DNA of 64,000 nucleotides from the NCBI RefSeq assembly GCF_032583975.1, contig NZ_JAWHTF010000007.1, one strand, 5' to 3'. Made by a program: the position numbers and the translations under genes. The notes beneath the pieces were generated by a model. The model was not told where the DNA came from and did no database searches. It saw only the letters and a program-made list of their open reading frames with translations. Below are positions 1 to 7,248 of this stretch, piece after piece (the stretch's first letter is position 1; each line of letters begins with the position of its first letter). Origin of the DNA: Gilvirhabdus luticola (GTDB lineage: Bacteria; Bacteroidota; Bacteroidia; Flavobacteriales; Flavobacteriaceae).

Positions 1-289
1 GAGGGATGCTTACATTTCAGTTGATTTTTTGGAAAAGAAATGTGAAGTGGTAAAGATGAAAGATGCTCCAGAACATCCTGGAGATTTTGATATGATTCTT
101 CAAAATGCAGAAGGTATTAAAAAGCAAATCTACTTTGACAATCCCAATGTTGGTAGTAACAATGCTATTTTGGACGAATTGGAATCTTTTGCTAATGCCA
201 TTAACAATAATACTACACCAATAGTAACATTAAACGATGGTACAGAAGCCTTGCGTGTAGCTACACAAATTATAAATTGTTTTAAATAA
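1..289 (+). CDS. Gfo/Idh/MocA-family oxidoreductase, C-terminal fragment
   Basis: The gene is cut by the window edge; the open frame enters at base 2 and stops at 289. The 95 visible residues look like the C-terminal part of a Gfo/Idh/MocA NAD(P)-dependent oxidoreductase: a beta-sheet-like stretch ending in an ILDELESFANAI segment and the terminal helix with NDGTEALRVATQII, typical of the end of this fold. The nucleotide-binding N-terminus is outside the window, so the substrate cannot be inferred. It lies 8 bases before a 3-hydroxyacyl-CoA dehydrogenase gene on the same strand and may be co-transcribed with it. Family assignment rests on the C-terminus alone. Confidence 0.7.
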   Translation, partial: RDAYISVDFLEKKCEVVKMKDAPEHPGDFDMILQNAEGIKKQIYFDNPNVGSNNAILDELESFANAINNNTTPIVTLNDGTEALRVATQIINCFK

Positions 290-297
290 ATATTCTA

Positions 298-1185
298 ATG
301 AAAAACGTAGCAGTTATTGGAGCTGGAACTATGGGAAATGGTATTGCTCATTCTTTTGCTCAAAACGGGTTTAAAGTTCAACTTATAGATATTAATGAAT
401 CTGCATTAAAAAAAGGAATGGAAACTATTACTTCCAATCTTGATAGAATGTTAGCTAAAGAGAAAATAACCGAAGCTCAAAAAGCAGAAACTTTAAATAA
501 TATTACAACGTTTACAAGTTTAGTAGAAGGTGTAGAATATGCTAGTTTGGTTATTGAAGCTGCAACAGAAAATGTGGAACTTAAACTTAAAATTTTTAGA
601 CAATTAGACGAAGCCTGCCCAGAAGATACTATTCTGGCTACCAATACATCTTCGATTTCAATTACTCATATAGCATCTGTAACCTCAAGACCAGAAATGG
701 TTATTGGCATGCATTTTATGAATCCAGTACCAATTATGAAGTTGGTAGAGATTATTCGTGGTTATAATACAAGTGATGAAATCACTAAACTCATTATGGA
801 TATGTCCAGCGCATTAGGGAAAATTCCTGTTGAGGTTAATGATTATCCAGGTTTTGTAGCTAATAGAATTTTAATGCCCATGATTAATGAATCTATTGAA
901 ACCCTCTATAACCATGTTGCTGGAGTTCAGGAAATAGATACAGTCATGAAACTCGGTATGGCTCATCCAATGGGTCCATTGCAATTAGCAGATTTTATTG
1001 GGCTTGATGTTTGTCTCTCAATTTTAAATGTCATGTACGAAGGGTTCAAAAACCCTAAATATGCGCCTAGCCCTTTATTGGTAAATATGGTAAGAGCTGG
1101 AAAGCTTGGCATAAAATCTGGAGAAGGTTTTTATGATTACTCTGAAAGCAAGAAAGCAGAAAAAGTTTCTAAACAGTTTTTATAA
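298..1185 (+). CDS. 3-hydroxybutyryl-CoA / 3-hydroxyacyl-CoA dehydrogenase
   Basis: This 295-residue protein is the stand-alone short form of 3-hydroxyacyl-CoA dehydrogenase, which oxidises (S)-3-hydroxyacyl-CoA to 3-ketoacyl-CoA with NAD(P). The Rossmann motif GAGTMGNGIA starts at residue 8. The catalytic region GMHFMNPVPIMKLVEII gives the expected His139 and Glu151 pair. The C-terminal domain carries NDYPGFVANRILMPMINE and the HPMGPLQLADFIGLD signature. Length matches Hbd/PaaH-type enzymes. Neighbours (an oxidoreductase and a DUF1015 gene 6 bases downstream) do not show whether it serves beta-oxidation, butyrate-type or aromatic degradation, so no gene symbol is given. Confidence 0.92.
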   Translation: MKNVAVIGAGTMGNGIAHSFAQNGFKVQLIDINESALKKGMETITSNLDRMLAKEKITEAQKAETLNNITTFTSLVEGVEYASLVIEAATENVELKLKIFRQLDEACPEDTILATNTSSISITHIASVTSRPEMVIGMHFMNPVPIMKLVEIIRGYNTSDEITKLIMDMSSALGKIPVEVNDYPGFVANRILMPMINESIETLYNHVAGVQEIDTVMKLGMAHPMGPLQLADFIGLDVCLSILNVMYEGFKNPKYAPSPLLVNMVRAGKLGIKSGEGFYDYSESKKAEKVSKQFL

Positions 1186-1191
1186 TTCAAT

Positions 1192-2430
1192 TTGGCAAAA
1201 ATAATTCCGTTTAAAGCAGTAAGACCTACACGAGACAAAGTAAGCCTTGTGGCCTCACGTTCTTATCAAAGTTATACACAAGCAGAACTTGAAGCTAGGC
1301 TAGATTACAACCCATTTTCTTTTTTGCATATCATAAATCCTGGATATAAATACCAGAAAGAGGTTTCTGGTAAAAAAAGATATGCTTTAGTTAGAAATAG
1401 ATATTTGGAATTTAAAGAAGACCATATTTTTATTCAAGACGAAAGGCCTAACTATTATATTTATAAAATAGTAAATCGTAACGGAAATGAGTTTTCTGGT
1501 ATTGTGGCTGCTGTTAGTGCAGAAGATTATGAAAAAGACTGCATAAAAAAGCACGAAGACACCATAGAATATCGCGAGAATATTTTTAAAGACTATCTAA
1601 AAACTGTCGGTTTTAATGCAGAACCGGTACTCCTTACCTATCCTGATAATACAACCATTACAGGTATTATCAAGAAAACACAGCAAGAAAGAGCAGAATT
1701 CGAATTCACAACCACCTATAGAGACACGCATTATCTTTGGCTTCTTAATCACTCCAAAACAATCGACATTATAAAGCATGAATTCGAAAAAATGAAAACA
1801 ATCTATATTGCAGATGGACATCATCGTTCTGCTTCTTCATATTTATTGGCAAAAGAATTGAAAGCAAGTAATAAAAATCATAAAGGCGATGAAGCTTATA
1901 ACTATTTTATGAGTTATTTAATTCCAGAGTCTGAATTGAAAATTTATGAGTTCAACAGAATTATAAAAGACCTTAACGGATTAACCAAAGAAGAGTTCTT
2001 AATCAAACTAGACACCATCTTTCGAATAGAAAATCGTGGTTATACGCTTTACAGGCCAACAAGAAAACATCATTTTAGCATGTATCTTGATGGTGAGTTT
2101 TATTCACTGTATTTGAGAAAACATAACTATAACATCGAAACATCGCTCGATGCTTTGGATGCTCAAATCCTGTTTAAAACGATTTTAGAACCTATTTTAG
2201 GTATCACTAATTTAAGAAACGACAAACGTATTCATTACACCTACGGAAAAGAAGGTATGGTTACCATAAAAAGCAAAATAGACCAAGGTGAATTTGTCGT
2301 AGGTTTTGGACTTTTACCAATTACCATTGAAGAGATGAAAGCCATTGCCAACGAGGGTTTAAGGATGCCTCCAAAAAGCACCTTTATTGAACCCAAACTA
2401 CGCAGTGGAGTAACTATTTATGAGTTTTGA
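1192..2430 (+). CDS. DUF1015 family protein
   Basis: A 412-residue soluble protein with the features I associate with DUF1015: the opening IIPFKAVRPTRDKV, the central IADGHHRSASSYLLAKEL motif and a C-terminal GLRMPPKSTFIEPKLRSG block. Annotated members are usually of unknown biochemical role, and none is assigned here. The start chosen is the TTG at 1192, because it sits 6 bases after the upstream stop and gives the family N-terminus MAKIIPFKAVRP; no ATG fits. Close spacing suggests an operon with the dehydrogenase upstream. Confidence 0.85.
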   Translation: MAKIIPFKAVRPTRDKVSLVASRSYQSYTQAELEARLDYNPFSFLHIINPGYKYQKEVSGKKRYALVRNRYLEFKEDHIFIQDERPNYYIYKIVNRNGNEFSGIVAAVSAEDYEKDCIKKHEDTIEYRENIFKDYLKTVGFNAEPVLLTYPDNTTITGIIKKTQQERAEFEFTTTYRDTHYLWLLNHSKTIDIIKHEFEKMKTIYIADGHHRSASSYLLAKELKASNKNHKGDEAYNYFMSYLIPESELKIYEFNRIIKDLNGLTKEEFLIKLDTIFRIENRGYTLYRPTRKHHFSMYLDGEFYSLYLRKHNYNIETSLDALDAQILFKTILEPILGITNLRNDKRIHYTYGKEGMVTIKSKIDQGEFVVGFGLLPITIEEMKAIANEGLRMPPKSTFIEPKLRSGVTIYEF

Positions 2431-2432
2431 CA

Positions 2433-2468
2433 TTTATGTCATACTGAACTTGATTCAGGATCTCATTA
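2433..2468 (+). repeat. Intergenic dispersed-repeat-like element
   Basis: The short gap between the DUF1015 gene and yggS-like gene holds TGTCATACTGAACTTGATTC followed by AGGATCTCAT. This wording (GTCATnCTGAACTTG, then TTCAG/GATCTCAT) resembles a small intergenic repeat I recognise from many Bacteroidota genomes. Only one copy is visible in this window, so the repeat status comes from recollection of the family rather than from an internal match. Confidence 0.4.
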
Positions 2469-2487
2469 TGTATTATTAGAATTAATT

Positions 2488-3156
2488 ATGAGTATTTCAA
2501 AAAATATTGAACAATTAAAAGCAACATTACCAAAAGATGTCACACTTGTGGCTGTAACAAAGACAAAGCCTATAGAAGATATTTTAGAAGCATACCATTC
2601 TGGACAACGAGTTTTTGGTGAGAACAAAATCCAGGAAATGGTTGAAAAATATGAACAACTGCCTAAAGACATCCAATGGCATATGATTGGTCATGTGCAG
2701 CGAAACAAAGTGAAATATATGGCTAGTTTTGTGAGTTTAATTCATGGTGTAGATAATTTTAAACTGCTTAAAGAAATTAATAAACAAGCCTATAAACATA
2801 ATCGTGTTATTGATTGTTTGCTACAAATTAAAATAGCTGACGAAGATTCTAAATTTGGAATGACAACAAATGAAGCAGAATATATTTTGACTTCACAAGA
2901 ATTTTCAGAATTAAGCAACGTTAATATAGTTGGACTGATGGGAATGGCTACATTTACTGATGATGAGAATAAAGTTGTTAAGGAATTTAATTTTCTGAAA
3001 TCGACTTTTGAAAAACTAAAACAACTGCAAACTGCAAACTGCAAACTGCAAACTATTTCTATGGGAATGAGCGGAGATTATCTACTTGCCATAGAATGTG
3101 GAAGTAACATGGTTAGAATTGGAAGTAGTATTTTTGGTGAAAGAACATATCATTAA
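2488..3156 (+). CDS. YggS/PROSC-family pyridoxal-phosphate homeostasis protein
   Basis: A 222-residue fold-type III PLP-binding protein of the YggS/PLPBP family, which buffers PLP and affects amino-acid homeostasis. Visible family motifs are VTLVAVTKTKP (PLP lysine strand), the GENKIQEM motif, QWHMIGHVQRNK, GLMGMATF and the phosphate-binding SMGMSGDY followed by GSNMVRIGSSIFG. The length is usual. Just before SMGMSGDY the linker is encoded by four-plus copies of a 7-bp tandem repeat (QTANCKLQT), an odd composition for this family and possibly a hypervariable spot. It is followed after 15 bases by a nuclease gene. Confidence 0.92.
   Translation: MSISKNIEQLKATLPKDVTLVAVTKTKPIEDILEAYHSGQRVFGENKIQEMVEKYEQLPKDIQWHMIGHVQRNKVKYMASFVSLIHGVDNFKLLKEINKQAYKHNRVIDCLLQIKIADEDSKFGMTTNEAEYILTSQEFSELSNVNIVGLMGMATFTDDENKVVKEFNFLKSTFEKLKQLQTANCKLQTISMGMSGDYLLAIECGSNMVRIGSSIFGERTYH
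3023..3054 (+). repeat. 7-bp tandem repeat inside the yggS-like gene
   Basis: The heptamer AACTGCA is repeated four times head-to-tail with a partial fifth copy. Since 7 is not a multiple of 3, gain or loss of one unit would shift the reading frame of the host gene. The repeat encodes a linker between a helix and the conserved SMGMSGDY motif. Confidence 0.9.
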
Positions 3157-3171
3157 TTTTAAATATTCTAT

Positions 3172-4554
3172 TTGTACACAATTTTAGACATAGAAACTAC
3201 TGGAGGTAAGTATAATGAAGAAGGTATAACTGAAATTGCAATTTACAAATACAATGGTCATGAAATTGTAGATCAGTTTATTAGCCTCATCAACCCAGAG
3301 CGTGATATTCAACCTTTTGTTGTTAATCTTACAGGTATTAACAATAGCATGTTACGCAATGCTCCCAAGTTTTATGAAATTGCAAAACGTATTATAGAAA
3401 TTACCGAAGAAACCATTCTTGTTGCCCACAATGCAAAATTTGACTACCGAATTCTACGAACTGAATTTAAACGTTTAGGGTATGATTTTAGCCGAAAAAC
3501 ATTGTGTACCGTAGAATTGGCCAAAGACCTTATTCCTGATCAGAATTCCTACAGTTTAGGCAAGTTAACCAGATCATTAGGTATTCCAGTTGGCGAAAGG
3601 CATCGAGCATCTGGTGATGCTTTGGCAACAGTAAAACTATTCAAAATGCTACTGGCGAAAGATGTCAATAAAAAAATTGTACAAGAATCCATTCGTTTGG
3701 AACCTAAATACCAGATGGAACCAAGGCTATTGGACATTCTTGACGAACTTCCCTCTATAACAGGTGTTTACTATATGCACAAAGCAGATGGCGAAATTAT
3801 TTACATTGGCAAAAGTAAGAACATCAGAACACGTGTAAATCAGCATTTTACAAGTGATAATCCGAAATCTAAACGAATACAATTACAAGTCGCAGCCGTA
3901 ACTTATGAAGAAACCGGTAGTGAACTAGTGGCTCTTTTAAAAGAGAGTGAAGAAATAAAGAGAAACAAACCCATATATAATCGTGCATTAAGGCGTACTA
4001 TTTTCACTCATGGTTTGTATAGTTTTACAGATAGTCAAGGATATCTGAATTTAAAGGTTGCTAAAATTAATGGTAAAGTAAAACCAATTACTACTTTTTC
4101 TAATTTGCAAAGCGCCAAAAGCTTTATGTCTAAAATAACTGATGAATACAATCTTTGTCAAAAACTAACAGGTATGTACTCGACTAGAAGTAATTGTTTT
4201 AATTATACGATAAAGCAATGCTTTGGTGCTTGTATAGAAAAAGAAGACCCAACAGATTATAATTCCAGAACCTCACAACTAATACATAAGCACCGTTTTG
4301 AAAACCAGAATATGGTTATTATCGATCGTGGAAGATCTGTTGATGAACGAAGTGCTATCTTAATTGAAAATGGTGTTTTTAGAGGGCTTGGGTTCTATAA
4401 TTTAAATTATCAAATTAATAATATAGAGGTTTTGCAATCAATCATTACACCAATGCAAAATAACAGAGACACACAACATATTATTCAAAGCTACTTAAGA
4501 CGCAATAAAAAATTAAAAGTTTTAGAGTTCAACGCTAATTCAAATAATAGCTAA
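3172..4554 (+). CDS. DnaQ-like 3'-5' exonuclease fused to GIY-YIG (UvrC-like) nuclease domain
   Basis: A 460-residue two-domain nuclease. Residues 1-165 form a DEDDh exonuclease: Asp6/Glu8 in LDIETTGG, HNAKFDYRIL (Asp91), and His144/Asp149 in HRASGDAL. Residues about 195-275 form a GIY-YIG domain with GVYYMHKADGEIIYIGKS, like the UvrC N-terminus or the Cho nuclease. The C-terminal 180 residues include a cysteine cluster near CFNYTIKQCFGAC. Fused exonuclease/GIY-YIG proteins are annotated as PolC/DnaQ-like or Cho-like repair nucleases; the role here is inferred to be DNA repair. The TTG start at 3172 gives the tight MYTILDIETTG N-terminus. Confidence 0.88.
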   Translation: MYTILDIETTGGKYNEEGITEIAIYKYNGHEIVDQFISLINPERDIQPFVVNLTGINNSMLRNAPKFYEIAKRIIEITEETILVAHNAKFDYRILRTEFKRLGYDFSRKTLCTVELAKDLIPDQNSYSLGKLTRSLGIPVGERHRASGDALATVKLFKMLLAKDVNKKIVQESIRLEPKYQMEPRLLDILDELPSITGVYYMHKADGEIIYIGKSKNIRTRVNQHFTSDNPKSKRIQLQVAAVTYEETGSELVALLKESEEIKRNKPIYNRALRRTIFTHGLYSFTDSQGYLNLKVAKINGKVKPITTFSNLQSAKSFMSKITDEYNLCQKLTGMYSTRSNCFNYTIKQCFGACIEKEDPTDYNSRTSQLIHKHRFENQNMVIIDRGRSVDERSAILIENGVFRGLGFYNLNYQINNIEVLQSIITPMQNNRDTQHIIQSYLRRNKKLKVLEFNANSNNS

Positions 4555-4575
4555 TCTTTTACTATTTTTGATGAA

Positions 4576-5505
4576 ATGAGCAATAAAACAACAAACAGGC
4601 ATTTGAGAAGACTTCGGAGATATTTTTTGAAAGTCAAAATTAATTTTCTCAAAATTGCAGATCTGCTATTCTTAAAAAAAAGAGAACTTAAACCATGGCA
4701 AATAAAACTTCATGAAATAATTTTTGGAGCGAATACAAAATCTGGAAAGTTATTTGATGTTGTTTTATTTTATGTCATTATCGCAAGTATTATTCTGGTA
4801 ATGCTTGAAAGCGTTAGAGAATTAGACGCTAAATTTCATTTACTGTTTAAAATTTTGGAGTGGATTATTACCATTCTATTTACAATTGAATATATAACCC
4901 GAATTATTACCATAAAAAGCCCTCGGAAATATGTCTTTAGCTTTTATGGCATCATAGATTTACTGTCTACCATACCAATGTATCTATCCTTTTTTATTGT
5001 TGGCTCCCATTCTTTGGTTGCATTAAGAGCTTTAAGATTATTGCGTGTGTTTAGAATATTAAAATTAGCTCGCTACATGGGTGAATCAACAAATTTTGTA
5101 ATTGCATTAAAAGAAAGCCGAGCTAAAATTGGTGTTTTTCTGTCCTTTGTCGTTATTATTTGTATTATACTAGGCACTATTATGTATCTTATTGAAACTC
5201 CAGAAAGCGGTTTTACTAGTATACCAAGAAGTGTCTATTGGGCTATTGTAACACTAACTACAGTTGGATATGGAGATATTGCACCTGCAACTCCTTTAGG
5301 ACAACTCATTGCATCTGCAATAATGATTCTTGGTTATGGTATTATTGCCATTCCAACTGGAATTGTTTCAGCTCAAATGGTTAAACAACCTACTAAAAAA
5401 GCTGTAGTAACCGAAGTAGAATCTTGTCCGAACTGTCTATATGATAATCAAACAATTGACGCTGATTATTGTAGTAAATGTGGCTTTAAATTACATAATG
5501 AATAG
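4576..5505 (+). CDS. Voltage-gated-type potassium ion channel with C-terminal zinc ribbon
   Basis: A 309-residue six-transmembrane ion channel. The S4-like segment has regularly spaced arginines (Arg151, 154, 157, 160 in RALRLLRVFRILKLARY). The pore loop carries the potassium filter TVGYGD at 229-234, followed by the S6 helix. After the pore, the cytosolic tail has a four-cysteine knuckle (CPNC at 284-287, CSKC at 299-302), a probable zinc ribbon rather than the RCK domain often found on bacterial K channels. Transport of K+ across the inner membrane is a family inference. The stop overlaps the miaA start by 8 bases. Confidence 0.9.
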   Translation: MSNKTTNRHLRRLRRYFLKVKINFLKIADLLFLKKRELKPWQIKLHEIIFGANTKSGKLFDVVLFYVIIASIILVMLESVRELDAKFHLLFKILEWIITILFTIEYITRIITIKSPRKYVFSFYGIIDLLSTIPMYLSFFIVGSHSLVALRALRLLRVFRILKLARYMGESTNFVIALKESRAKIGVFLSFVVIICIILGTIMYLIETPESGFTSIPRSVYWAIVTLTTVGYGDIAPATPLGQLIASAIMILGYGIIAIPTGIVSAQMVKQPTKKAVVTEVESCPNCLYDNQTIDADYCSKCGFKLHNE

Positions 5506-6403
5506 CTATCTTATTTCAGTTGTAGGTCCTACAGCCATTGGCAAGACTTCATTGAGTTTAAAACTTGCTGAACATTTCAATACCAAAATTATTTCAGCCG
5601 ATTCAAGACAATTCTATAAAGAAATGAAAATTGGGACAGCTGCTCCTACTCCAGAAGAACTTGCAAGAATTAAACATTATTTTATTCATCACAAATCTAT
5701 TGAAGACAATTATAATGTTGGTGCTTTTGAAAGAGATGCATTACAATGTTTAAAATTGCTTTTCAAATCACATAATGTTGTCATTATGGTTGGTGGTTCT
5801 GGTCTTTATGTCGATGCTGTAGTAAAAGGCCTGGATGATTTTCCTGATGTCGATCCAAGCATAAGAAAAGAATTAAACAAAGAACTCAAAACTACTGGTA
5901 TTGAATCTTTACAGCAACAACTTAAGGATTTAGACGAAAAAACGTACCAAAATATAGAACTTGAAAATCCACATCGCATTATCCGAGCTTTAGAAATTTG
6001 CATTGGTTCAAAAAAGCCATATTCATCTTTTTTAAACCAAAAGAAAGCCAAACGCCCTTTTCAAACTATTACAATTGGGCTTAAAGCTGAAAGAGATATT
6101 ATTTACCATCGTATTAATCAAAGGGTTGACAAAATGATGGAAGATGGTTTACTGGATGAAGTAAAAAACCTACAGCAATATCAACATTTAAATGCATTAA
6201 ATACTGTTGGCTATAAAGAATTATTTAATTATCTTAATGGTGAATGGACGCTCAATTTTGCAGTTTCTGAAATTAAGAAAAACTCACGAAGATTTGCCAA
6301 AAGACAATTGACTTGGTTTAGAAAAGATCCAAGTATTTTATGGTTTAACTATCAAAATTCATTTGATAAAATAATTAATCAATTAACTACATATTCAATA
6401 TAA
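5498..6403 (+). CDS. miaA: tRNA dimethylallyltransferase
   Basis: MiaA transfers the dimethylallyl group to N6 of A37 in tRNAs reading UNN codons. The 301-residue protein starts with the P-loop GPTAIGKTSLS (residues 10-20), followed by ISADSRQFYKEMKIGTAAP, VGGSGLYVDAVVKG, ENPHRIIRALEI and the C-terminal RRFAKRQLTWFRKDP, all MiaA signatures. I chose the ATG at 5498, overlapping the channel stop; an in-frame upstream start at 5441 would lie wholly inside the channel gene and adds residues not seen in the family. The later miaE gene (62697) acts on the same hypermodified base. Confidence 0.96.
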   Translation: MNSYLISVVGPTAIGKTSLSLKLAEHFNTKIISADSRQFYKEMKIGTAAPTPEELARIKHYFIHHKSIEDNYNVGAFERDALQCLKLLFKSHNVVIMVGGSGLYVDAVVKGLDDFPDVDPSIRKELNKELKTTGIESLQQQLKDLDEKTYQNIELENPHRIIRALEICIGSKKPYSSFLNQKKAKRPFQTITIGLKAERDIIYHRINQRVDKMMEDGLLDEVKNLQQYQHLNALNTVGYKELFNYLNGEWTLNFAVSEIKKNSRRFAKRQLTWFRKDPSILWFNYQNSFDKIINQLTTYSI

Positions 6404-6411
6404 TATTTGAT

Positions 6412-6419
6412 TAATTTTG
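6412..6419 (+). promoter_or_regulatory. Predicted -7 box upstream of terC-like gene
   Basis: TAATTTTG matches the Bacteroidota TAnnTTTG -7 consensus and lies 19 bases before the ATG. No clear TTG -33 element stands at the usual 19-21 base spacing, so the call is modest. Confidence 0.45.
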
Positions 6420-6438
6420 AATATTATTTCATTTCAAA

Positions 6439-7236
6439 ATGGTTGAGTTTTTATTATCAAGTGACGCCATTATGGCTCTGTTAACCTTAACTTTCCTAGA
6501 AATTGTTTTAGGTATAGACAACATCATATTTATATCCATTGCAGCCAACAAATTATCTGTAGACAAAAGGCGTAAAGTAACTAATATTGGGCTACTCTTT
6601 GCGATGCTTCAGAGGCTAATACTTCTTGGCTTTGCCTCATTTTTGGTGAGTTTAAAAGACCCATTTTATTTTATTGATTGGAGCTGGTTCTATATAGCAG
6701 TTAGCTGGCAAAGTTTAATTTTATTTTTTGGAGGTATCTTTTTAATTTACAAGAGCACTTCAGAAATTCATGAAAAAATTGAATTGCCTTCACACGATGA
6801 ACTGGAATTAAAAGGAAAAAAAATCAATACTCTATCTAAAGCAATAGTACAAATAATGATTATTGACTTTATTTTCTCCATAGACTCTATCCTTACTGCA
6901 GTTGGAATGACCAACGGTCTACATGAAAACCACAATTATAATTTAGTATTGATGATGATTGCCGTGATAATTTCAATTGTTATTATGATCTTGTTTGCTA
7001 ATGGCATTAGAGAGTTTATAGATAAGCATCCGAGTATACAAATACTGGGTTTAGCTTTTTTAATTCTAATTGGGTTTATGCTTATCACTGAAGCTGCACA
7101 TCTCTCTCAAACAGAGTTCTTTGATAAAAGTGTTGGTGCAATACCAAAAGGCTATCTGTATTTTGCAATTGCCTTCTCATTACTTATCGAGTTTATTAAC
7201 TTTAAAGTACAAAAAAGAAGTGAAAAATCTAGTTAG
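6439..7236 (+). CDS. TerC family integral membrane protein
   Basis: A 265-residue polytopic inner-membrane protein of the TerC family, linked to tellurite resistance in name and to metal (for example manganese) export in characterised members. The conserved acidic motifs are visible: LEIVLGIDNIIF (Glu21, GIDN at 25-28) and the second repeat IDFIFSIDSILTAVGM. About seven hydrophobic segments are apparent. The gene stands alone, convergent with parC only 12 bases away. The substrate cannot be told from sequence. Confidence 0.9.
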   Translation: MVEFLLSSDAIMALLTLTFLEIVLGIDNIIFISIAANKLSVDKRRKVTNIGLLFAMLQRLILLGFASFLVSLKDPFYFIDWSWFYIAVSWQSLILFFGGIFLIYKSTSEIHEKIELPSHDELELKGKKINTLSKAIVQIMIIDFIFSIDSILTAVGMTNGLHENHNYNLVLMMIAVIISIVIMILFANGIREFIDKHPSIQILGLAFLILIGFMLITEAAHLSQTEFFDKSVGAIPKGYLYFAIAFSLLIEFINFKVQKRSEKSS

Positions 7237-7248
7237 ATTATACCTACT

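Noticed and set aside
5441..5497. Upstream in-frame start of miaA
   Set aside because: The extra residues lie inside the channel gene and are not in the family; ATG 5498 fits the P-loop position.
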